In this document: positions 1-5,453 of the stretch, piece by piece
Numbering within the stretch: position 1 is the first letter of the stretch
Layout of the letters: the number at the start of each line of letters is the position of its first letter
Origin: Rhodospirillales bacterium
Lineage (GTDB): Bacteria; Pseudomonadota; Alphaproteobacteria; Acetobacterales; Acetobacteraceae
Direction: 5' to 3'
DNA: 5,453 bases
NCBI GenBank assembly: GCA_025352915.1
Contig: JANXSA010000556.1
Span: 1-5,453 of the forward strand
Position numbers and translations under genes: made by a program
The notes under the pieces: model-generated
Databases searched by the model: none
Seen by the model: the letters and a program-made list of their open reading frames with translations, nothing else
Told to the model about the DNA's origin: nothing

Positions 1-524
1 GAGTCGGTGGTGAGGTCGGCGAATTGCAGGAGTTTGGTTTTTGGGTGGGCGTAGCTTTCGCCGGCTTGGTCCATCATGACGAGGATGTCGAGGGGTTCGA
101 CGGCCTGGGGGTGGGTGGAGGCGGCGTAAGCGGCGACGACGCGGCTGGCGAGGTCGGGGGTGGAGACGATGGCGGCACGGGCGCCGCAGTCGCGCAGGAC
201 GTGGGCGTAATCCTCGACGGTGTAGGTGGTGTAGGAAGGCACGGGGACGGCGCGGATGGCCAGCAGGGCGGTTTCGGCGATGGGGTATTCGGGCCTGTTT
301 TCGGCGACGATGAGGACGCGGTCGCCTGGGGCGACGCCGGCTTCGCGCAGGTGGCGGGCGAGGCTGGCGGCGCGGCGGGCGAATTCGCCCCAGGGGATGG
401 AATGCCAGGAATCGTCGCGGTGGTAGCGGAGCATAGGGCGGGTGGGGGCCTGGCGGGCGCGGGCGAACATCATGGCGGCCAGGTTGGGCCAGGTCGGGTA
501 GGTTGCTTCGCGGAACGCCGTCAC
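1..524 (-). CDS. AMP-forming acyl-CoA synthetase (long-chain fatty acid-CoA ligase type), N-terminal part
   Basis: The gene starts with GTG at 524 and is open to the left edge, giving 174 complete codons of a protein that normally has about 600 residues. Enzymes of this family join a fatty acid to CoA through an acyl-adenylate, using ATP. Visible hallmarks are the N-terminal 'TWPNLAAMMFARARQAP' opening, a W-G-E-F segment near residues 45-48, GDRV at 67-70, and the stretch AENRPEYPIAETALLAIRAVPVP (residues 75-97) followed by SYTTYT and LRDCGARAAIVS (110-121). Together these resemble the COG1022/FAA1 branch more than the short-chain branch. The P-loop (TSGTTGxPKG) and the CoA-binding C-terminal domain lie outside the window, so catalytic competence cannot be judged. 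GTG is chosen because AAGGGGAGAG lies 6 bases upstream; the ATG-ATG pair at codons 18-19 would cut into the conserved start. It is divergent from the peptidase gene. Its wobble positions are strongly C-rich. Chain-length preference is unknown. Confidence 0.85.
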   Translation of the reverse strand, partial: MTAFREATYPTWPNLAAMMFARARQAPTRPMLRYHRDDSWHSIPWGEFARRAASLARHLREAGVAPGDRVLIVAENRPEYPIAETALLAIRAVPVPSYTTYTVEDYAHVLRDCGARAAIVSTPDLASRVVAAYAASTHPQAVEPLDILVMMDQAGESYAHPKTKLLQFADLTTD

Positions 525-530
525 GGTTTG

Positions 531-540
531 CTCTCCCCTT
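531..540 (-). promoter_or_regulatory. Ribosome binding site of the acyl-CoA synthetase gene
   Basis: Read on the minus strand this is AAGGGGAGAG. The GGGGAG core (538-533) sits 8 bases before the GTG at 524-522. This good purine-rich match decides the GTG start over the internal ATG codons. Confidence 0.7.
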
Positions 541-581
541 GCCCACGTTGGGGCGGCGCCGGTTGGTCGGCGCGTTGTTTG

Positions 582-608
582 GATATACGACGCGGCGGGG
601 TGGGGCAA
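582..608 (-). promoter_or_regulatory. Weak sigma-70-like promoter candidate for the acyl-CoA synthetase gene
   Basis: On the minus strand TTGCCC (608-603) is followed after 15 bases by TATATC (587-582), about 58 bases before the GTG start. The spacer is shorter than the usual 16-18 bases, but the TA-rich hexamer stands out in very GC-rich sequence. This is a guess from consensus only. Confidence 0.22.
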
Positions 609-616
609 TCGAGGCA

Positions 617-776
617 GCAAGCAAGGCTCCGCCGGCGTCGTGCGCAGCACGCTTTCGCGTGACGGGCCGAGGGCCCCTTGACCGCCATTTATCAGAACGG
701 CTGGTGGGGTGGAATCCGGGTGCAAAGTCATGGGGTCAAGGGGCCGTTGGCCCTTTGCCGGCGGAGCCTTGCTTGC
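617..776. repeat. Nested inverted-repeat element (MITE-like or dispersed palindromic repeat)
   Basis: The outer arms, 617-636 and 757-776, are perfect 20-bp inverted copies. The inner arms, 672-683 and 734-745, are perfect 12-bp inverted copies (GGCCCCTTGACC and its complement). The inner pairing continues outward imperfectly (662-671 against 746-755, 7 of 10). The left half carries about 25 extra bases (637-661), which themselves hold two small hairpins: CGTGC-GCA-GCACG at 639-651 and ACGC-TTTC-GCGT at 649-660. The central 50 bases (684-733) are unpaired between the arms. There is no credible coding sequence and I see no clear target-site duplication. From memory, GC-rich repeats of the form GGTCAAGGGGC...GGAGCC are common between genes in Acetobacteraceae, so a dispersed non-autonomous element is likeliest. 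A structured RNA leader or a terminator-like structure is the alternative. Confidence 0.7.
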
Positions 777-827
777 CTGGGGTTTGTCGATCTGGCGGCA
801 TGACCTACATGCAGGGGCAGACGCAGC

Positions 828-833
828 AGAGGA
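828..833 (+). promoter_or_regulatory. Ribosome binding site of the M3 oligoendopeptidase gene
   Basis: AGAGGA lies 10 bases before the ATG at 844. The spacing is slightly long but acceptable. It supports 844 over the upstream in-frame ATG at 709, which lies inside the inverted-repeat element. Confidence 0.5.
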
Positions 834-843
834 ATTTGGCCGC

Positions 844-2622
844 ATGCCCGACGGAAACGCTGGCGAGCTTCCCACCTGGGATCTTGGTGATCTGTATCCG
901 GCGCCGGATTCGCCGATGTTGGAGGCGGATCTTGGGCGCGCGTTGCGCGAGGCGCAGGGGTTTGAGGCGGCGCATGGCGGCAAGCTGGCGGGGATGTCCG
1001 GCGCGGCGCTGGGGGCGGCGATTGCGCAGTATGAGGGGATCGAGGAGGTGCTGGGGCGGGTCATGAGCTACGCCCAGCTGTTGTTTAGTGGTGATTCATC
1101 CGATGCGGTGGTGGGGAAGTTTTACCAATCGATGACGGAGCGGGTGACGGCGATTTCGTCGCACCTGATTTTCTTCACGCTGGAGCTGAACCGGCTGGAT
1201 GAGGCGGCGCTGGAGGCCAAGCTGGCCGACCCGGCGGCGGCGCGGTGGCGGCCCTGGTTGCGGGATATCAGGGTGTTTCGGCCGCATCAGCTGGATGACC
1301 AGTTGGAGAAGCTGCTGCACGAGAAGGAGGTTACCGGGCGGTCGGCTTGGTCGCGGCTGTTCGACGAGACGATTGCCGGGATGAAGGTTGTTGTGAGTGG
1401 CGAGGCGCTGACGGTGTCGGCGGCGCTGAACAAGTTGTCCGATCCCGATCGCGCGGTGCGCGAGGCCGCGGGCAAGGGGGTTGGGGAGGCGTTTGGCGAA
1501 CGGACGAAGCTGTTCTCGTTGATTACCAATACGCTGGCCAAGGACAAGGAGATCATCGACACGTGGCGGAAGTATCCGCGGCCGGGGTCCTCGCGCAATC
1601 GCGGGAACATGGTTGAGGATGCGGTGGTGGATGCGCTGGCGAGTGCTGTGGTGGCGGATTTTCCGCGGTTGTCGCATCGCTATTACACGATGAAGGCGAA
1701 GTGGCTGGGGCTGGCGAAGTTGCAGCACTGGGATCGCAATGCGCCGTTGCCGGGGGATGTCGACCGGGTAATCCCGTGGGAGGAGGCGCGGCGGCAGGTG
1801 CTGTCGGCCTATGGGGCGTTTTCGGGCGAGTTGGCGGCGGTGGGAGGGGCGTTTTTCGACAAGCCGTGGATCGATGCGGGGTTGCGGCCGGGCAAGGCGG
1901 GCGGGGCGTTTGCGCATCCGACGGTGCCGGCGGCGCATCCGTATCTGCTGGTCAATTATCATGGGCGGTCGCGCGATGTGATGACGCTGGCGCATGAGTT
2001 GGGGCATGGGGTGCACCAGGTGCTGGCGGGGCGGCAGGGATATTTGATGTCGTCCACGCCTTTGACGTTGGCGGAGACGGCCAGCGTGTTTGGCGAGATG
2101 CTGACGTTCCGGGCGTTGCTGGATGCGGAGGGCGATCCGGCGCGGCGGCGGATCATGCTGGCCGGCAAGGTCGAGGACATGCTGAACACGGTGGTGCGCC
2201 AGGTGGCGTTCTATCGCTTCGAGACGTTGTTGCATGACGAGCGGCGGTCGGGCGAGCTGGTGGCGGAGCGGATCGGCGAATTGTGGATGCAGGTGCAGAC
2301 CGAGAGCCTGGGGCCGGCGTTTGAGTTCACGCCGGAGTATCGGGTGTTCTGGTCGTATGTGCCGCATTTCATCCATAGCCCGTTCTATGTCTATGCCTAT
2401 GCTTTCGGGGATTGCCTGGTGAATGCGCTCTATGCGGTTTATCAGGGCGGGCATCCGGGGTTTGAGGGCAAGTATTTGGACATGCTGCGGGCCGGGGGGA
2501 CGCTGCGGCACAAGGAGTTGCTGGCGCCGTTCGGGCTGGATGCGTCGGAGCCGGCGTTCTGGACCCGCGGGCTGGATGTGATTTCCGGATTCATCGATGA
2601 GCTGGAGCGGATGCCGTCGTGA
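844..2622 (+). CDS. M3 family oligoendopeptidase (PepF-type zinc metallopeptidase)
   Basis: The 592-residue protein is predicted to hydrolyse short peptides in the cytoplasm; no signal peptide is visible from this start. The zinc site is complete: H384-E385-L-G-H388 (LAHELGHGVHQ) with the third ligand E411 in LAETAS, 23 residues after the second histidine, as expected in the M3 clan. A C-terminal segment, YVPHFIHSPFYVYAYAFG (residues 505-522), supplies the tyrosines and histidines that typically bind substrate in oligoendopeptidase F. The N-terminus (TWDLGDLYPAPDSPMLEADL) is the standard opening of the family, and the length fits the usual ~590-610 residues. The frame stays open upstream to an ATG at 709, which would add 45 residues, but that extension is translated from the inverted-repeat element and the linker after it and has no family match that I recognise. 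Wobble positions are strongly G-rich. The kinase-like gene follows after 106 bases on the same strand. The native substrates are unknown; peptide recycling is inferred. Confidence 0.93.
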   Translation: MPDGNAGELPTWDLGDLYPAPDSPMLEADLGRALREAQGFEAAHGGKLAGMSGAALGAAIAQYEGIEEVLGRVMSYAQLLFSGDSSDAVVGKFYQSMTERVTAISSHLIFFTLELNRLDEAALEAKLADPAAARWRPWLRDIRVFRPHQLDDQLEKLLHEKEVTGRSAWSRLFDETIAGMKVVVSGEALTVSAALNKLSDPDRAVREAAGKGVGEAFGERTKLFSLITNTLAKDKEIIDTWRKYPRPGSSRNRGNMVEDAVVDALASAVVADFPRLSHRYYTMKAKWLGLAKLQHWDRNAPLPGDVDRVIPWEEARRQVLSAYGAFSGELAAVGGAFFDKPWIDAGLRPGKAGGAFAHPTVPAAHPYLLVNYHGRSRDVMTLAHELGHGVHQVLAGRQGYLMSSTPLTLAETASVFGEMLTFRALLDAEGDPARRRIMLAGKVEDMLNTVVRQVAFYRFETLLHDERRSGELVAERIGELWMQVQTESLGPAFEFTPEYRVFWSYVPHFIHSPFYVYAYAFGDCLVNALYAVYQGGHPGFEGKYLDMLRAGGTLRHKELLAPFGLDASEPAFWTRGLDVISGFIDELERMPS

Positions 2623-2635
2623 CGCAAGCAGGGTT

Positions 2636-2700
2636 CACAAAGAGGCAGAGAGGCAGGGAGATAGCCGCTGAACGCCTCTCTGCCTCGCTGCCTCTTTGTG
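2636..2700 (+). repeat. Long hairpin (25-bp arms) between the peptidase and kinase-like genes
   Basis: The arms 2636-2660 and 2676-2700 pair at 23 of 25 positions, with a 15-base loop (2661-2675). The left arm contains two tandem copies of the octamer AGAGGCAG (2641-2656), and the right arm mirrors them as CTGCCTC units. One arm is nearly all purine apart from C, and the other nearly all pyrimidine. It begins 13 bases after the peptidase stop and ends 28 bases before the next start. No U-run follows (GAAATTCTTG), so it is not a classical intrinsic terminator. It could protect the 3' end of the upstream message, attenuate read-through, or be a dispersed palindromic repeat. Confidence 0.8.
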
Positions 2701-2713
2701 GAAATTCTTGCTT

Positions 2714-2719
2714 GGGGAA
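2714..2719 (+). promoter_or_regulatory. Ribosome binding site of the ADCK-like kinase gene
   Basis: GGGGAA lies 9 bases before the ATG at 2729. An in-frame ATG at 2696 falls inside the hairpin arm and has no comparable site, so 2729 is preferred. Confidence 0.55.
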
Positions 2720-2728
2720 TGCCAGCCA

Positions 2729-4087
2729 ATGAGCGATCGCGAGGACAAGACCTCGTTTTTTGGCGAGTTGAAGCGCATGGCGCAGACCTCGGGGGCGGTG
2801 GGGGGGATCGCGGCGCGGGTGGCGGGGGAGCGGGTGTTCGGGATCAAGACCAACCGGGCGGATCACGCCGGCGACCTCAAGACCATCCTCGGCGGGCTGA
2901 AGGGGCCGCTGATGAAGGTGGCGCAGTTCCTCTCGACCGTGCCGGACGCGCTGCCGGAGGAATATGCGGTCGAGTTGGCGCAGCTTCAGGCCAATGCGCC
3001 GGCGATGGGGGCGGCATTTGTGCGCCGGCGGATGCAGGGGGAGCTGGGGCCGGACTGGCAGAAGAACTTTTCCACGTTCGGCCTGGAGGCGGCGGCGGCG
3101 GCGTCGCTGGGGCAGGTGCATCGTGCCACGCTGACCGATGGGCGCGAGGTGGCGGTCAAGCTGCAATACCCCGACATGACCAGCACGGTGGAGGCTGATC
3201 TCAGGCAGTTGCGCCTGGCGATGGCGGTGTATCACCGGATCGACAGCGCCATTCAGCATGACGAGATCTATCTGGAATTATCGGAGCGGCTGCGCGAGGA
3301 ATTGGATTACGTGCGCGAGGCGGCGCAGGCGCGGCTGTATGGCATCATGCTGGCCGATGTGCCGAGCGTGCATGTGCCGAGCCCGATCGCGGGGTTGTCG
3401 ACCAAACGCTTGCTGACGATGACCTGGCTGGATGGCCGGCCGCTGATGCGGCGGCTTGAGGAAGACCCGCCGCAGGAGGAGCGCAACGCGATTGCCGAGG
3501 CGCTGTTCCGGGCGTGGTATGTGCCGTTTTATCGCTATGGCGTGATCCATGGCGACCCGCATCTGGGCAATTACCAGGTGCGGCCGGATGGCAGCGTGAA
3601 CCTGTTGGATTTCGGCGCGATCCGGGTGTTTCCGGCATCGTTCGCGAAAGGCGTGATCGGCCTGTACGAGGCGATCCGCGACGAGGACATGGATGCGGCG
3701 GCCGAGGCCTATCGCTCGTGGGGCTTTGTCGACCTGTCGCGCGAGAAGATGGATGTGCTGAACGAGTGGGCGCGGTTCCTGTATGAGCCGCTGCTGGATG
3801 ACCGGGTGCGGCCGATCACCCTGAGCGACGATCCGCATTTCGGCCGTGAGGTGGCGCGCAGCGTGCACGCCGGGCTCAAGCGCACCGGGGGCGTGCGGCC
3901 ACCGCGCGAATTCGTGCTGATGGACCGCAGCGCGATCGGGCTGGGGGGGGTGTTCCTGCGGCTGCGGGCGCAGTTGAACTGGTCGAAGCTGTATCGCGAA
4001 CTGACCGAGGGCTTCGATGCCGAGGCGGTGGCGGCGCGGCAGACGGCGGCTTTGGCGGAGGCGGGGGTGCCGGTTACCAAGAGCTAA
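2729..4087 (+). CDS. ABC1/ADCK (AarF/UbiB-type) atypical kinase-like protein
   Basis: The 452-residue protein belongs to the ABC1/ADCK/UbiB family of atypical kinases, which support ubiquinone synthesis or isoprenoid-lipid handling. In order it shows a KxGQ-like motif as K63-V-A-Q66 (GPLMKVAQFLSTVPDALPEEY), the family's alanine-rich loop replacing the glycine loop (AAAAAS, 121-126, then LGQVHRA), the VAVK lysine K144, the ExD motif E191-L-D193, the catalytic loop HGDPHLGN (274-281, with D276 and N281) and the metal-binding D294-F-G. All nucleotide-binding residues appear present. KxGQ carries alanine in place of glycine; I recall this as common in one alphaproteobacterial subclade. The C-terminal membrane helices of classical UbiB are absent and the protein is shorter (about 450 against about 540 residues), so it is probably not the main UbiB. 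The start at 2729 gives MSDREDKTSFFGELKRM. It lies downstream of the peptidase and may be partly co-transcribed. The exact substrate is unknown. Confidence 0.9.
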   Translation: MSDREDKTSFFGELKRMAQTSGAVGGIAARVAGERVFGIKTNRADHAGDLKTILGGLKGPLMKVAQFLSTVPDALPEEYAVELAQLQANAPAMGAAFVRRRMQGELGPDWQKNFSTFGLEAAAAASLGQVHRATLTDGREVAVKLQYPDMTSTVEADLRQLRLAMAVYHRIDSAIQHDEIYLELSERLREELDYVREAAQARLYGIMLADVPSVHVPSPIAGLSTKRLLTMTWLDGRPLMRRLEEDPPQEERNAIAEALFRAWYVPFYRYGVIHGDPHLGNYQVRPDGSVNLLDFGAIRVFPASFAKGVIGLYEAIRDEDMDAAAEAYRSWGFVDLSREKMDVLNEWARFLYEPLLDDRVRPITLSDDPHFGREVARSVHAGLKRTGGVRPPREFVLMDRSAIGLGGVFLRLRAQLNWSKLYRELTEGFDAEAVAARQTAALAEAGVPVTKS

Positions 4088-4092
4088 AAGGA

Positions 4093-4118
4093 AAGGCGTT
4101 CTTTTTTGAAAAAAAGAA
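4093..4118. repeat. 26-bp direct repeat, copy 1
   Basis: This 26-base sequence (AAGGCGTTC, six T, G, seven A, GAA) is identical to 5428-5453. Both copies are in the same orientation and they bracket the MFS gene. Copy 1 begins 6 bases after the stop of the kinase-like gene and is the left edge of the AT-rich palindrome at 4098-4186. Confidence 0.85.
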
Positions 4119-4186
4119 CCAAAAAACTTTTATCCGTTAAGTAAATGGATGAAGTTTTTTTGCTTCTTTTTGTTCACAAAAAGAAG
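4098..4186. repeat. AT-rich long imperfect palindrome in the convergent gap; possible bidirectional terminator
   Basis: The left half (4098-4135) and the right half (4147-4186) are imperfect inverted copies around an 11-base centre. Each half is also a hairpin in itself: GTTCTTTTTT against AAAAAAGAAC (4098-4119), and CTTCTTTTTG-TTCA-CAAAAAGAAG (4163-4186, a perfect 10-bp stem). Long A and T runs stand out in a GC-rich genome. It fills nearly all of the 106 bases between two converging stop codons, so a two-way terminator role is plausible, though the stems are AT-rich and not canonical. The partial second copy upstream of the MFS gene suggests a dispersed repeat family, which I recall from Acetobacteraceae genomes. 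Confidence 0.72.
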
Positions 4187-4193
4187 ACTTCCT

Positions 4194-5411
4194 TCAAGCT
4201 GTTGCGAGGCGATAACCCTGCCTTGGCAGGCGGCTGACCAGGAAGCCGATCACCCCGATGTTGAGGATGTTGGCGGCCACGCCAATGGCGAAGCTGGGGG
4301 CGTAGGAGCCGTAGGCGTCGTAGACCAGGCCGCCCATCCAGCCTCCGGCGGCCATGCCGAGCAAGCCGCCGAACATCATGATCGGGATGCGCGTCGAAGC
4401 CTCGGCGGCGGGGAACAAGGCGCGGGCGGCCAGGATGTAGTTCGGCACCAGGCCGGCGAAACCCAGGCCGAAGGCGGCGGCAACGGCAAATAGCCCGACC
4501 TCGTCCTCGGTGGCCAGGAACAGCGCCAGGGCGACGGTTTGGCAGATCGAGCCGAGCAGGATGGCGCGCAGGCCGCCGATGCGGTCGGCCAGCCAGCCCC
4601 AGAACTGCCGGCTGACGAAAGCGCAGGCGAGCAGGACCGAGAGCATCGCGGCACTGCGGGTGGCCGAGATGCCGAGGTCGGTGCAGAAGCTGACCAGATG
4701 GACGATGGGCTGGGCCATCGGCACGCAGCAGAGGAAAATGGCGAAGCTGAGCAGGAACAGCACCGCATTGGGGCGCAGGCCGAGCACCCGTGCGCCCGCG
4801 ATGGGGTCGCCGCCATGGTGGCCGCCGGGCGGGATGACCGGCGGCGGGCGCAGCGTGGCGAGCGCCACCGGAATGGTGACGGCGGCGACGACCGCGGCGA
4901 AGGCCCAGGCGGTGGCGCGCCAACCCCAATGGTCGAGCCCGCGCTCGAAAATGGTCGGCCAGATGGTGCCGGCGACATACTGCCCGGCGCTGACCAGGGC
5001 GAGCGCGGTGCCGCGCCGGCGGTCGAACCAGCGGCTGACGTAGATCAGCAAGGGCGCGCCGAGCGCACCATTGCCGAGCAGGCCGACCAGAACGCCAAAG
5101 CCGATATACAGGCCCCAGGTGCCGCCCTGGGTGGCCACCAGAAGCCCGGCGGAAACCGCCAAGCCGCCGAAAACAGCCATGGCGCGGGCGCCCAGCCGGT
5201 CAGCGATCCAGCCGAGCATGATGCCGCCAATGCCGGCGCCGAAGCTTTGCAGCGCGGCAGCAAGGGCGGGCACGCCGCGCGGCACGTCGAGGTCGGCGGC
5301 GATGGCCTTCATCGAGACGACGAGGATCAGCGGGGTGCCGTGCACGACCGAAAGGATGGCGAGCACACCAAAGGCGGCGCGCCAGGACTCGCGGCTTTCG
5401 ATCGACTGCAT
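4194..5411 (-). CDS. MFS transporter, monocarboxylate/oxalate-formate antiporter-like
   Basis: The 405-residue inner-membrane protein has about 12 hydrophobic segments in two halves. Motif A of the major facilitator family appears in the loop after helix 2 as G67-W-I-A-D71-R72-L-G-A-R76, and again in the second half as G272-W-L-A-D276-R277-I-G-G. The segment YVSRWFDRRRGTALALVSAG (124-143) is typical of the oxalate/formate antiporter and monocarboxylate porter branch, which suggests an organic-anion substrate; this is inference. The central cytoplasmic loop (about 188-212) is proline- and glycine-rich and contains GGHHGGD. The ATG at 5411 is preferred because GGGGGA lies 6 bases upstream. A TTG at 5429 would add 6 residues, but it overlaps the first bases of the direct repeat. 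The gene converges with the kinase-like gene, and its neighbours give no substrate hint. Confidence 0.9.
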   Translation of the reverse strand: MQSIESRESWRAAFGVLAILSVVHGTPLILVVSMKAIAADLDVPRGVPALAAALQSFGAGIGGIMLGWIADRLGARAMAVFGGLAVSAGLLVATQGGTWGLYIGFGVLVGLLGNGALGAPLLIYVSRWFDRRRGTALALVSAGQYVAGTIWPTIFERGLDHWGWRATAWAFAAVVAAVTIPVALATLRPPPVIPPGGHHGGDPIAGARVLGLRPNAVLFLLSFAIFLCCVPMAQPIVHLVSFCTDLGISATRSAAMLSVLLACAFVSRQFWGWLADRIGGLRAILLGSICQTVALALFLATEDEVGLFAVAAAFGLGFAGLVPNYILAARALFPAAEASTRIPIMMFGGLLGMAAGGWMGGLVYDAYGSYAPSFAIGVAANILNIGVIGFLVSRLPRQGYRLATA

Positions 5412-5417
5412 GGTGTT

Positions 5418-5423
5418 TCCCCC
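5418..5423 (-). promoter_or_regulatory. Ribosome binding site of the MFS gene
   Basis: Read on the minus strand GGGGGA lies 6 bases before the ATG at 5411. It directly abuts the direct repeat that starts at 5428. It decides ATG 5411 over TTG 5429. Confidence 0.6.
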
Positions 5424-5427
5424 GAGC

Positions 5428-5453
5428 AAGGCGTTCTTTTTTGAAAAAAAGAA
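5428..5453. repeat. 26-bp direct repeat, copy 2, cut by the window edge
   Basis: This is an exact copy of 4093-4118 in the same orientation. It begins 17 bases upstream of the MFS start codon and reaches the right edge, so the rest of the palindromic element probably continues beyond the window. The MFS promoter must lie inside or beyond it, since only the ribosome binding site fits between the repeat and the gene. Confidence 0.85.

Noticed and set aside
24..662. Plus-strand open frame opposite the acyl-CoA synthetase
   Set aside because: It encodes mostly G, A, D and V low-complexity sequence. The minus strand carries a recognisable synthetase with a ribosome binding site.
617..776. CRISPR array or complete insertion sequence
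   Set aside because: There are no regularly spaced direct repeats and no transposase frame; only a paired inverted-repeat architecture is present.
503..1066. Plus-strand open frame across the synthetase-peptidase gap
   Set aside because: It runs through the inverted-repeat element into the peptidase in another frame; the translation is arginine-rich with no recognisable domain and there is no good start signal.
1096..2511. Long open frame on the minus strand opposite the peptidase gene (471 codons)
   Set aside because: The product is dominated by R, H, P and Q without family motifs, as expected from the antisense of a GC-rich gene whose sense frame has a complete zinc site.
2636..2700. Classical intrinsic terminator after the peptidase gene
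   Set aside because: The stem is strong, but no T-run follows it, so I describe it as a hairpin repeat instead.
2591..3259. Minus-strand open frame over the 5' part of the kinase-like gene
   Set aside because: It spans the hairpin and overlaps a well-supported plus-strand gene; its composition is typical of an antisense shadow.
4539..5444. Plus-strand open frame opposite the MFS gene (301 codons)
   Set aside because: A hydrophilic, G/A/D/E-rich translation with no domain; the minus strand gives a clear 12-helix transporter.

Overview
The window reads as a stretch of chromosome from a GC-rich alphaproteobacterium. The style of the proteins and of the intergenic repeats suggests Acetobacteraceae or a near relative in the Rhodospirillales. 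That placement is inference from recalled family resemblance, not from a search. Four protein genes are supported: the start of an AMP-forming acyl-CoA synthetase on the minus strand that runs off the left edge (1-524), a complete M3-family zinc oligoendopeptidase on the plus strand (844-2622), a complete ABC1/ADCK (AarF/UbiB-type) kinase-like protein on the plus strand (2729-4087), and a complete 12-helix MFS transporter on the minus strand (4194-5411). I see no tRNA, rRNA, CRISPR array, transposase or phage gene.

The synthetase and the peptidase are divergent and share a 319-base gap (525-843). That gap holds the synthetase ribosome binding site, a weak promoter candidate, and a 160-bp nested inverted repeat that looks like a non-coding dispersed element. 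The peptidase and the kinase-like gene run in the same direction, separated by 106 bases that are mostly a near-perfect 25-bp-arm hairpin, so they may be partly co-transcribed. The kinase-like gene and the MFS gene converge on a 106-base AT-rich gap filled by a long imperfect palindrome. Its first 26 bases recur exactly just upstream of the MFS gene, at the right edge of the window, so the transporter is bracketed by direct copies of the same repeat.

Functionally the genes look like ordinary housekeeping and accessory metabolism: acyl-CoA activation, peptide breakdown in the cytoplasm, a quinone/lipid-linked atypical kinase, and uptake or efflux of an unknown small organic anion. Nothing ties all four into one pathway. 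The most notable content is non-coding: each intergenic gap carries inverted-repeat DNA of a different type, one of them in two copies. I do not see a convincing new multi-gene system.
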